This document shows positions 1-7,828 of a DNA stretch of 27,646 bases, one piece after another. How positions within the stretch are numbered: position 1 is the first letter of the stretch; every line of letters starts with the position of its first letter. Source of the stretch: Perlabentimonas sp964554585 (lineage in GTDB: Bacteria; Bacteroidota; Bacteroidia; Bacteroidales; Tenuifilaceae); assembly GCA_964554585.1 (NCBI GenBank), contig CAZKPD010000019.1:1-27646 (forward strand). Direction: 5' to 3'. Both the position numbers and the translations under genes were made by a program. Under the pieces are notes generated by a model. The model ran no database searches. It saw only the letters and a program-made list of their open reading frames with translations, and was not told the DNA's origin.

Positions 1-2
1 GC

Positions 3-707
3 AACCAGGTTATGCAGGGAGTAATTGAAGAGAAAAGTAGCCGAATTGTTGAGGTGATTGTCTCCTCGGTTAAGCCGTTCCAACTTATGATGGGGAAAAT
101 AATAGGTGTGGCTGCGGTAGGTCTCTTACAGGTGCTGTTGTGGATTATTCTCACCTTCGGGCTGGTCTCCATTGCCGGTAGCTTATTTATGAGCAACCCC
201 TCCGATATGTTGGCCACCAACCCCAGCATCACTAATGTTATGGAGGCAGGTATGGATGAAATGTTTAATGCGTTAGGCAATGTGAACTTTACGCTTATTA
301 TTGGCGGTTTTATTTTCTTCTTTATAGGCGGATACCTGCTTTACGCTGCCATGTTTGCGGCAGTGGGCTCTGCAGTTGATAGTGAGGCAGACACCCAACA
401 GCTGGTTTTGCCCATTACCCTACCCTTAATACTAGCAATTATTGTGATGATTAGTGGGTTAAAATCACCTGACGGTAATATTGCTTTTTGGTTTTCTATG
501 ATTCCATTTACTTCACCCATTGTTATGATTACCAGGTTACCTTACGGGGTACCTGCATGGGAACTAGTTTTGTCGGGAGCAATATTGGTGGTAACTTTTG
601 TGCTGATGACCTGGCTTGCCGGTAAAATATATCGAACAGGGATTCTGCTTTACGGCAAAAAGCATAGCTGGAAAGAGATGTGGAAGTGGATAAGGTATAG
701 CAATTAA
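3..707 (+). CDS. ABC-2 type transporter permease, C-terminal part
   Basis: The reading frame is open from the window edge, so the true start lies upstream; the ATG at 12 is internal (codons for N-Q-V precede it). The visible 234 residues begin with the segment containing EEKSSRIVEVIVSSVKPFQL, a signature of the NatB/YhaP-like ABC-2 permeases just after their large extracytoplasmic region. Several hydrophobic helices follow (around AAVGLLQVLLWIILTFGLV, TLIIGGFIFFFIGGYLLYAA, LPITLPLILAIIVMISGL and the C-terminal helix before a basic tail). By family, it forms the membrane channel of an ABC exporter, probably for Na+ or small molecules, with an ATPase encoded upstream. Substrate cannot be told. 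The end is a clean TAA followed by the purS promoter region. Confidence 0.85.
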   Translation, partial: NQVMQGVIEEKSSRIVEVIVSSVKPFQLMMGKIIGVAAVGLLQVLLWIILTFGLVSIAGSLFMSNPSDMLATNPSITNVMEAGMDEMFNALGNVNFTLIIGGFIFFFIGGYLLYAAMFAAVGSAVDSEADTQQLVLPITLPLILAIIVMISGLKSPDGNIAFWFSMIPFTSPIVMITRLPYGVPAWELVLSGAILVVTFVLMTWLAGKIYRTGILLYGKKHSWKEMWKWIRYSN

Positions 708-732
708 ATACTGTTTTCCTGCTGATTTTTAC

Positions 733-740
733 TACTTTTG
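733..740 (+). promoter_or_regulatory. Candidate Bacteroidetes -7 promoter box for purS
   Basis: TACTTTTG matches the -7 consensus TAnnTTTG of the Bacteroidetes primary sigma factor and lies 28 nt before the purS start, giving a short plausible leader. No clear TTG -33 element is visible about 20 nt upstream, so this is a motif match only. Confidence 0.45.
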
Positions 741-767
741 TCAACTACAATTTAAAAGCATTGAACT

Positions 768-1019
768 ATGAAATTTACTGCATTGGTAGAGGTTATGCCC
801 CTAAAACTTCTTTTAGATCCTCAAGGTAAGGCTGTTGAAACGGTTTTAAAGAATGCCGGATATCCTAATATAGCCAATGTTCGCATTGGAAAGCATATTG
901 TCTTTGAGATTGAAGCAGCAACCAAGGAAGAGGCAAAGCAACGGGTTGAGGCTATTTGCTCTCAAATTCTTGCCAATCCTACCATGGAGAGTTTCCAGTA
1001 TCAGCTGGTAGAGCAATAG
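768..1019 (+). CDS. purS: Phosphoribosylformylglycinamidine synthase subunit PurS
   Basis: The 83-residue product has the size and pattern of PurS, the small subunit that bridges the glutaminase (PurQ) and synthetase (small PurL) in the FGAM synthase complex of purine biosynthesis (FGAR + Gln + ATP to FGAM). Visible family features are an N-terminal MKFTALVEVMPLKLLLDPQG strand and the stretch VRIGKHIVFEIEAATKEEA, which matches the typical VRxGKxxxxxxxA core, followed by a C-terminal helix ending in the usual NPxMESFxYQL region. No purQ or purL is adjacent; upstream is a transporter and downstream is a convergent gene whose stop codon is only 3 nt away. Presence of PurS implies the multisubunit PurSQL enzyme rather than only the long fused PurL. 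Confidence 0.85.
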   Translation: MKFTALVEVMPLKLLLDPQGKAVETVLKNAGYPNIANVRIGKHIVFEIEAATKEEAKQRVEAICSQILANPTMESFQYQLVEQ

Positions 1020-1022
1020 TAT

Positions 1023-2123
1023 CTATAGCCCCTCAGGGGGCTCCTTGGGCGAGAGTATTTGGGCCTGCTTTCGGACGGATTCCCTGTGAACCAGCCGGAG
1101 CAGGTCTTTTATATATCCTTCATCCAAGCCTAAGCTCTTCCCAAGTTCCACACGCTTTTCAATCATCGATTCCCACCTGCGCAGCTGGATGATGGCCACG
1201 TTATGGTCCAGCTTGTGCGATGCAATCTTTTTAATAACCTCCATTCGTTGCGCCAGCAGCTCCAGTAGCTGTTGATCCAGCGAGTCAATTTGCTCCCTAA
1301 GGGTTTCAAGCACATCAATTGGGCTGATTGCGGTGGGCTGAACGCTAGGGTATGAGAGGTTTGAAAGAATCAGGTTAAGTGCTTCCGGGGTTATCTGCTG
1401 AAAGGCATCGCTTAGGGCTTCTTTGGGATTGATATGGGTTTCAATCATAAGGCCATCCATGGCCAGGTTGAGCGCCTTTTGTGAAATATCCTCAATAAGA
1501 TCGGGATTTCCGGAAATATGGCTGGGGTCGCAAATAATGGGGAGGTTAGGGATTCGAGTCTTCAGATCGATGGGAATTTCCCATTTGGGTATGTTGCGAT
1601 AGATCCCTTTTTGGAATGGAGAAAACCCGCGGTGAATAGCCCCAACCTTTTTTACGCCTGCCTTTAGGAATCGTTCAATGGTTCCAATCCACATCTCTAG
1701 GTCGGGGTAAATGGGATTTTTAATTAGCACAGGTTTATTGATTCCTGCCATAGCCGAAGCCAGCGCATCAACCGAAAAGGGGTTGGACGAGGTTCGTGCA
1801 CCCACCCAAAACATATCGATATTATGTTTTAGTGCACTCTCAAGGTGCTGAGGTGTAGCCACCTCAACCGTAATAGGTAAGCCGGTTATTGTTTTGGCTT
1901 CCTCCAGCCATTCCAATGCCACATCACCGGCTCCCTGGAAAGTGCCGGGGCGGGAGCGAGGTTTCCATATCCCCGCACGCAAAACATTAACCCTCCCCGT
2001 TTTGGCAAGCGCAATGGCAGTATCCAGGACCTGCTCTCTACTTTCGGCACTACATGGGCCCGAAATAATTAGCGGGTGCTGATATCCCTTACTAAACCAA
2101 TCGGAGATGGGTAAAATACTCAT
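1023..2123 (-). CDS. Bifunctional 3-deoxy-7-phosphoheptulonate synthase / chorismate mutase type II
   Basis: A 366-residue fusion of a type I-beta (KDO8P-synthase-like) DAHP synthase, roughly residues 5-255, and an AroQ-type chorismate mutase, roughly 267-357. The synthase condenses PEP and erythrose-4-phosphate in the first shikimate step; the mutase makes prephenate from chorismate. Seen motifs: ISGPCSAES near the N-terminus, RAGIWKPRSRPGTFQG (the phosphate/PEP-binding loop), GAIHRGFSP, and ICDPSHISG. The mutase part starts at LREQIDSLDQQLLELLAQRM and ends with the third helix. I chose the ATG at 2123 because the frame extends further upstream only through non-conserved sequence and into the terminator of the neighbouring gene. 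The mutase domain probably also serves in feedback control, as in other such fusions, but this is inference. Confidence 0.92.
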   Translation of the reverse strand: MSILPISDWFSKGYQHPLIISGPCSAESREQVLDTAIALAKTGRVNVLRAGIWKPRSRPGTFQGAGDVALEWLEEAKTITGLPITVEVATPQHLESALKHNIDMFWVGARTSSNPFSVDALASAMAGINKPVLIKNPIYPDLEMWIGTIERFLKAGVKKVGAIHRGFSPFQKGIYRNIPKWEIPIDLKTRIPNLPIICDPSHISGNPDLIEDISQKALNLAMDGLMIETHINPKEALSDAFQQITPEALNLILSNLSYPSVQPTAISPIDVLETLREQIDSLDQQLLELLAQRMEVIKKIASHKLDHNVAIIQLRRWESMIEKRVELGKSLGLDEGYIKDLLRLVHRESVRKQAQILSPKEPPEGL

Positions 2124-2212
2124 GGCACTATTTTGGGTAAAGGTAATTATTTGTAATTGTTGAAACCATAGAATTGATGTTTTAATGCTTTGTTTAAGTG
2201 TGATACGAGAAT

Positions 2213-2238
2213 AAAAAAGGGCGCCAATGGCGCCCTTT
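2213..2238 (-). terminator. Rho-independent terminator of the giant surface-protein gene
   Basis: A near-perfect hairpin: GGGCGCC and GGCGCCC arms with a 3-nt loop, extended by A/T pairs, and on the minus strand followed by a run of six T. It lies 23 nt past the stop codon at 2262 and also just upstream of the DAHP synthase start, so it insulates that gene. Confidence 0.9.
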
Positions 2239-2261
2239 CGGTTACTTGTACACATGGGTTG

Positions 2262-4745
2262 TTATTTCTTAATCATTCTTCGAACAATGGTTTCGCCATT
2301 AAATCCTTGGAAAGTGATTAGGTAAACACCCTGTGCCAGTTCATCGGTATTAATGTAATTTTTACCGTTAAGGTTTATTTCCGCTACCTGTTGACCCAGT
2401 GCATTGCAAATGGTAACCCGCTTAACCAGATCGGCATGGCTGATGTTGATCTGGGTGTCGAACGGGTTGGGGTAAACCGTAATTTGCGATAGTGTAATCT
2501 CTGGAACAATGTTGCCTTCGGGGTAGGTGGTAAATATTAGATCCAGACGCTCCGTATTGCCCGAAGTGTAGGCGGCATCAACTGAGGCTGTATACGTAGT
2601 ATTACCCTTCAAGTTTGTCAGTAGGAAATCCGTATCCATAATAGGTTCCGGCGTAATCAGTACGTTGTCCAGATAAACGTTGAAGCCTAAGAACGCTTTG
2701 CTGTTGTGAGGCAATCCTTTTCCTTCGTCAAAGCCAATGTACAGATCGTCAACCATGAAAATGAATACGTCATTGGACTGACAAACTATAGCAATGTAAA
2801 TGCTCTGCCCGGCAAACTGCGACAGATCATACTCAAACTTGCCCCAAGCATCCAGCGGTGCGTCTGTAACACCTGTAATAAACTCGAATGAAGAGATATT
2901 GGTATCAGTTGAGGATACAGCTATTCTGAACTTCTCTAATCCGTAGTCCATGTAGGTTTTTGCCCAGAACGAAAACTTCATGCCTTGTGCAACTGGAATT
3001 TGCTGGGTAATCAGCCAGTCATTGTTGGGACCTGAAGTTGCGGCGAAACAGGCAATAAACTTATCGCCACTATGTGGCAAGATAGCATCGGATGTTAAGA
3101 CGGGAGTAGTTTGAGAGGGGTTAAAGATGATATAAGAACCCACATAGGTCTCATTGGGGAAGCTAACTCCTTGGAAAGTGTAGGTTGCAGAACCGTCACC
3201 ATCGTAAAGTGTGTATTCGCCAATGTCGTCAATGATAAAGTTTTGGTAATCCTCAAAATCATCAAAGAATCCGGCAAACTTATTCCAGCTTAGTAGAGCC
3301 TCATCAAACTTTTCGGGGAATAGTTCAACAGTTAATCCATAAGGTGCGGCAATAATCTCATCAATAGTAATGGTACCTAAATCTACCACACCACTCACTG
3401 CAACACTGCTGTTAACCATTACATTGCTGTTTACGTAGTTCTCGTAGCCCGGAATAGAGATGGTAAGAGTATAGGGACCGCTATTCTCGTAAACATCATT
3501 AATTGTAAAGAGTCCTCCTTGGGTTGTCGTGGTTTCATAGCTGGCAAAACCGGTAAGTTTAACAATAGCGCCCACTAACAGAACCCCATCATTGCCCTTA
3601 ACGGTACCCTTAACGGTAAGTGTGGGTAACGCTTCAAGGGTAGCATTTACAACAATAGACTCATCGGCACCAACTGTTACATTGTTCACTGTGTACATTT
3701 GGTAACCAAATTTTTGGAATGTGAGATTGTAGGTGTCTGGCAAAAGAACAAGCGAATACTTTCCGTCAGTATCGGTAGTTGTTCTGGCTTTTGCAGCATT
3801 GGCATAAACATCAACACCTGCTATAGGAGCATTGTTACTATCGGTAACGGTTCCCTCAATACCGGCTAACCCGTCGGTACTAAAGTAAAGTATTGTGTTG
3901 GGGTGCCAGCTGGTGAGCGTTCCGGTTCCGGGATTAATAGGATCTAAGGGGCCGGTTCCATCGGCATAGTGGTAACGCGTTCTGTTTGATCCGGCATCTT
4001 CGGTGCCATAGAACTTGTCGTTACTGCTTGCATACTGATTTTCCCATACCCGATTTGTGTAGATTACCAGGTTTCCTCCCGAATAGATGTAGGGATCATC
4101 AAGCCTGATTCGAATCAGATTCTCACCGCTTGGGAAATTCAAGGTTCCTTCATACACCAACGTGAGATTATCTAGGGGAGACCAACCACTACTTAAATCG
4201 TTGGCTTCGGTTTCGCCTATCCAAACTTTTATCTCCTTATCGGTAAGGTTAGATTGGAAATTGTTGGTGTAGGCAATTGAAGTTAGTGCAGCACCGCCCA
4301 GCTCAATCTCATCGGCGTAGTAAATGGTTTGCGCAAAGCTGTTTTTCCAGTAGAAGTCAAATGGGATTCTCATGGAGGGCAATGTGGTTCCATCTCCAAT
4401 AATGATTTCTATAACGCCTGTAAGGTTTATATTGCCCAAATCAATTACCCCTTCAGTGTCGGCCTCATCCTCATTAACTATAATATCATCGTTAATGAAG
4501 GTTTCAAAACCCACCTTTTTGATGCTTAGGGTATAAGGCGTTTCATGCTCAAACACGCCTTCGATGGTAAATACTCCGGCCGCATTGGTTGTGGTTTCGA
4601 ATGATGCATATCCTGTAAGGGCTACAATTGCGTCTTCAACCGGATCGTCGTTCTTATCCACTGCAACGCCTGTAATGGTGTACTGGAGTATGGGGTCAAT
4701 ACTGACATCCAGAATAGTGGTTATGTCCGCAGTAATTTCGGCCAC
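2262..4745 (-). CDS. C-terminal fragment of split T9SS-sorted modular surface protein
   Basis: The open frame encodes 827 residues but has no credible start of its own: the first in-frame start is a GTG lying inside a regulatory-like repeat, and there is no signal peptide. In order: end of one carboxypeptidase-regulatory-like repeat (1-20), a full repeat (about 21-110), the ~180-residue beta module (about 113-293, with QTIYYADEIELG and GGNLVIYTNRVW), two more repeats (296-373 and 376-463), a choice-of-anchor-J/cleaved-adhesin-like domain (about 490-675), a fibronectin-like stretch, and a T9SS type A sorting domain (about 752-827, with VYPNPFDTQINI and ending VRRMIKK). The order matches the intact paralogue at 7829-13936. 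Almost certainly the 3' part of the gene that starts at 7546; see that entry. Likely role is cell-surface adhesion or binding; no catalytic domain is visible. Confidence 0.8.
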   Translation of the reverse strand: MAEITADITTILDVSIDPILQYTITGVAVDKNDDPVEDAIVALTGYASFETTTNAAGVFTIEGVFEHETPYTLSIKKVGFETFINDDIIVNEDEADTEGVIDLGNINLTGVIEIIIGDGTTLPSMRIPFDFYWKNSFAQTIYYADEIELGGAALTSIAYTNNFQSNLTDKEIKVWIGETEANDLSSGWSPLDNLTLVYEGTLNFPSGENLIRIRLDDPYIYSGGNLVIYTNRVWENQYASSNDKFYGTEDAGSNRTRYHYADGTGPLDPINPGTGTLTSWHPNTILYFSTDGLAGIEGTVTDSNNAPIAGVDVYANAAKARTTTDTDGKYSLVLLPDTYNLTFQKFGYQMYTVNNVTVGADESIVVNATLEALPTLTVKGTVKGNDGVLLVGAIVKLTGFASYETTTTQGGLFTINDVYENSGPYTLTISIPGYENYVNSNVMVNSSVAVSGVVDLGTITIDEIIAAPYGLTVELFPEKFDEALLSWNKFAGFFDDFEDYQNFIIDDIGEYTLYDGDGSATYTFQGVSFPNETYVGSYIIFNPSQTTPVLTSDAILPHSGDKFIACFAATSGPNNDWLITQQIPVAQGMKFSFWAKTYMDYGLEKFRIAVSSTDTNISSFEFITGVTDAPLDAWGKFEYDLSQFAGQSIYIAIVCQSNDVFIFMVDDLYIGFDEGKGLPHNSKAFLGFNVYLDNVLITPEPIMDTDFLLTNLKGNTTYTASVDAAYTSGNTERLDLIFTTYPEGNIVPEITLSQITVYPNPFDTQINISHADLVKRVTICNALGQQVAEINLNGKNYINTDELAQGVYLITFQGFNGETIVRRMIKK

Positions 4746-7546
4746 ATCTCCGGTTCGGGTATTAAGTACTCAAAGATGTACTTGCCGTCCACATCAGTAG
4801 TTGCTTTGGCTTTGCCTGCTCCTGTATAAACCTGAACCCCCTCAACCGGAAGTGAAGTTTGGGAATTTATAACTGTTCCCTCCAGTGAGCCAAGGCCTTC
4901 GGTGCTAAAGAATAGGGTTGTGTTGGGGTACCAGTCAGATACTGTTCCTGTTCCCGGATTTTCAGGGTTAAGAGGTCCGGTTCCGTCAGCATATATGTAA
5001 CGGGTTCGTTTAGAGTCCTTATCTTCTGAGCCAAAGAACTTGTCATTACTGTTAGCATAGCTGTCTTCCCATACCCGGTTGGTATAAATTACTAAGTTAC
5101 CACCGTTGTATATGTAGGGATCGTCCAATGGGATAACTATGGTATTCTCTCCGCTTGGGAAATTCATGGTACCCTCATATACTAGGGTTAAGTTGCTCAG
5201 TGGGTGCCATCCTCCATTCAAATTGTCAGCATCCGTTTCTCCAATCCAAACTTTAATCTGCTTATCAGTAAGATTTGATTGGAAATGATTGGTGTATGCA
5301 ATGGTTGTTAGTGCTCCTCCACCAATGCCAATCTCATTGGCATAGTAGATAGTTTGCGAAAAGCTATTTTTCCAATAAAAGTCAAATGGAATACGAATGG
5401 AGGGTAAAACGGTTCCCGTTCCAATGGTAATGGCATTTATACCCGCGGGTTGAACAGCAACAGTAAGATTATTGGTTTTATTGTTTCCGGCAATCTCGTC
5501 GCCCGCTAGTACCACTTCACCATAGATATATGTTTCTCCAATATCACTTTCTGTAGGAGTCCATATCAGCTGATAGTTTTGGGTTTCGGCAAAATCAATG
5601 GCAGTGCCGACTTGTGAATCGAGTTCAATGCCACCCTCCTTCATCAACTTTACGGTGAAATTACTTTGGGTTTCCGTTCCGGCATTTATGATTGTAACGG
5701 TATAGGTAGTTGCTGCATTTGCCGAAGGAGTTGGATTTCCTTTGATAGAGATTGCAGCTAGGTCTTTATCCACAACCGGTTCTACGATCACATTATCAAT
5801 ATACCAACCGTTAATCTGGTAAACATCGCCATCAAACTCCCATCCAATCCTTATTTGTGTAGTTCCACTAGGGATGTCAATGTAGAGTTCCTTTTCTTCA
5901 GAAGTAATGCTTCCGGTAAGTAATGTTTCCGAAAGGTTTTGCCATGCACCCCCGTCGAACGAAACCTGCGTTGCTATGGTGTTATTCACAACAGTGTAGT
6001 TGCTAAGCATGTGCATATACCTTAAGCGTAAGTTCTCCCTGCCGTCAGGGCTAAATGCATGAGTCACTAAACGGGTGGTTCCTGTAAACTGAGGACTCCA
6101 GTATAACCTCATCTCGGGTGTAGTTCCACCGGCACTGGCGCTGTTTTGGACTGTCCATGCTGCATTGGTAATGCCCTCAATACTCCACCCGGCAGGAATT
6201 TGTCCCACAGCTACATCGCTAAATGTTTCGTAAAGCAGAATTCCTTCGGCTCCCAGTAATGCCACGTTGGAATTGGCAGAACCGCCTTCACCAATGCTGT
6301 TGCTGGCAACAACCTTATACTGGTAGTTTCCGATGGATGGGTTGAAATCATCACTGTACTCTGTAGAGGTAAGTTCATCTGCAACTACCGTGTTGGGCAG
6401 GCGTACTAGGGTATAGGTTACATTTGCAGGGTTGATATACCCCTCGTGTAGTCCTGTGGTTGGCGCATCCCATGAAATATGCCCGCCATTCGAGGTTGCA
6501 GTAAGTACAACATTGGTTGGTGCTCCGGGAACGTCTTCACCAATCCAGATGGTTTTGGTGGCTTCAGGACCATCACCCACCGAGTTGGTTCCATACACTA
6601 AAAACTTATACATACCCGCTTCGGTGGCGGTAAATGCATAGGTTTCAGCACCCCCAATTGTAGGATTATTAACAGTATGCTCTTCTACGCCGTTTACCTC
6701 AAGGGTAATTTTGCTAAGAGCAGTTAACGGTTCACCGCTAAAGGTTTGATTGGGGTTATTCCAGGTTATGGATGCCGAAAGGGCTCCATTGGATCCTGCA
6801 ACTGCGTTTAGGTTGGTAGGTTCAGCCGGAGCTCCGGGTTCTGCCAGTATGGGTACCAAGCAGATGCCTGCAGGATAATCGTTGGAGCTCCATGTGCCGG
6901 CACTCATATCTAGCTGCATGGCTGTGCCCATTCCGCCGAGTTGATCGATCCATAAGAACCAAGCATTGCTCTCAGTGTTAGCTGCGCTCACCCAAAATGT
7001 TGCCGGTAATCCGGCAATGGGTGCATCCGGAATATAATCCCAGTAATAGACTAAGTAATCATTGGCAAAAGTTTCCCCGGTATTGTTGTGGTTTAGGATT
7101 GCCGTTGTGCCCAGATCAGTAATTTCGCTACCTGGAACTCCTCCATTGTCCTGATAAAACTTGAATTCAAATGAGAAAGGGTCTACATTATTCATAGGTA
7201 CCCATCCCGTTCCGGGCTGAAAGGCCTGAATACCGAAAATGCGTATAGCGCCAATGGGATATTCAAATCCTGTGATGCGCTGGGCCACACGGTAGCCTGC
7301 ATTTGCATTGGAGTTTACGCCGGTTTCAAAATCTACCGGAGCATTTGAGTAGGTAGCTTCCGGCATACACTCAATAGCACGAAATGCGCTATGGGGTGTA
7401 GTTTGAAGAAATTTTGGGGTAGCTGTTAGGTTTTTTTGTAGTTCCATTTCCCTCTCCATCTGCATCTTCTCCATGTCAGTTACCTGAGCATGAATGGCAA
7501 TGGAGAATCCGGTAATGAGAACAAGAAAGGTTAGAAATTTTTTCAT
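4721..7546 (-). CDS. N-terminal part of split T9SS-type modular surface protein
   Basis: 941 residues beginning with a signal peptide (MKKFLTFLVLITGFSIAIHA, then Gln at +1). Then come an N-terminal beta domain (about 65-235), two fibronectin-III-like domains (about 240-335 and 340-430), a choice-of-anchor-J-like domain (about 436-590), a CARDB-like domain (about 592-700), the recurring beta module (about 704-885) and the first half of a regulatory-like repeat. At residue ~930, after EYLIP, the frame runs into 11 unrelated residues and stops. Another frame picks up at once with GDVAEITADI, the end of the same kind of repeat. Compared with repeats in the paralogue about 24 residues are missing and the frame is shifted, so this looks like a frame-shifting deletion or an assembly collapse. 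The truncated product could be exported across the inner membrane but lacks the sorting tail for surface display. Confidence 0.8.
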   Translation of the reverse strand: MKKFLTFLVLITGFSIAIHAQVTDMEKMQMEREMELQKNLTATPKFLQTTPHSAFRAIECMPEATYSNAPVDFETGVNSNANAGYRVAQRITGFEYPIGAIRIFGIQAFQPGTGWVPMNNVDPFSFEFKFYQDNGGVPGSEITDLGTTAILNHNNTGETFANDYLVYYWDYIPDAPIAGLPATFWVSAANTESNAWFLWIDQLGGMGTAMQLDMSAGTWSSNDYPAGICLVPILAEPGAPAEPTNLNAVAGSNGALSASITWNNPNQTFSGEPLTALSKITLEVNGVEEHTVNNPTIGGAETYAFTATEAGMYKFLVYGTNSVGDGPEATKTIWIGEDVPGAPTNVVLTATSNGGHISWDAPTTGLHEGYINPANVTYTLVRLPNTVVADELTSTEYSDDFNPSIGNYQYKVVASNSIGEGGSANSNVALLGAEGILLYETFSDVAVGQIPAGWSIEGITNAAWTVQNSASAGGTTPEMRLYWSPQFTGTTRLVTHAFSPDGRENLRLRYMHMLSNYTVVNNTIATQVSFDGGAWQNLSETLLTGSITSEEKELYIDIPSGTTQIRIGWEFDGDVYQINGWYIDNVIVEPVVDKDLAAISIKGNPTPSANAATTYTVTIINAGTETQSNFTVKLMKEGGIELDSQVGTAIDFAETQNYQLIWTPTESDIGETYIYGEVVLAGDEIAGNNKTNNLTVAVQPAGINAITIGTGTVLPSIRIPFDFYWKNSFSQTIYYANEIGIGGGALTTIAYTNHFQSNLTDKQIKVWIGETDADNLNGGWHPLSNLTLVYEGTMNFPSGENTIVIPLDDPYIYNGGNLVIYTNRVWEDSYANSNDKFFGSEDKDSKRTRYIYADGTGPLNPENPGTGTVSDWYPNTTLFFSTEGLGSLEGTVINSQTSLPVEGVQVYTGAGKAKATTDVDGKYIFEYLIPEPEMWPKLLRT

Positions 7547-7656
7547 AATTCAAAAGGTTTTGTAAGGTTAGTGTTAAGGTTCACTTTCAGTTTCAAGAGT
7601 TGTAGGTTTTTATCATAGGCGTGTAACTGTTTGGTTAAAAAAGCGATGAAGTCCTT

Positions 7657-7664
7657 CAAAAGTA
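7657..7664 (-). promoter_or_regulatory. Candidate -7 promoter box for the split surface-protein gene
   Basis: On the minus strand this reads TACTTTTG, a match to TAnnTTTG, about 110 nt before the ATG at 7546. No convincing -33 TTG is found at the expected spacing. The terminator at 7781-7812 separates this gene from the paralogue upstream, so a promoter is needed somewhere in this interval. Confidence 0.35.
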
Positions 7665-7780
7665 CAATTTACAACTTTTTTATAGATAATTTTAAATTAA
7701 AACAAAAAATATTTGTTTTACACGAAATATATGCTATACAAATTGATTCTAAAACGAGTGTTTTGAGAGTACACAAACAA

Positions 7781-7812
7781 AAAAAAGGGTTGGCCTAGGC
7801 CAACCCTTTTTT
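7781..7812 (-). terminator. Strong terminator, perfect palindrome
   Basis: A six-A tract, the 20-nt palindrome GGGTTGGCCTAGGCCAACCC at 7787-7806 and a six-T tract form a symmetric intrinsic terminator. It is 16 nt past the stop of the 2035-residue protein on the minus strand, and would work in either direction. Confidence 0.92.
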
Positions 7813-7828
7813 ATTCAGGTAAATGGGC

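Noticed and set aside
4743..4745. GTG as a true start for the 827-residue protein
   Set aside because: It lies in the middle of a regulatory-like repeat and would leave a T9SS-sorted protein without a signal peptide; the alignment to sibling repeats shows it is an internal Val codon.
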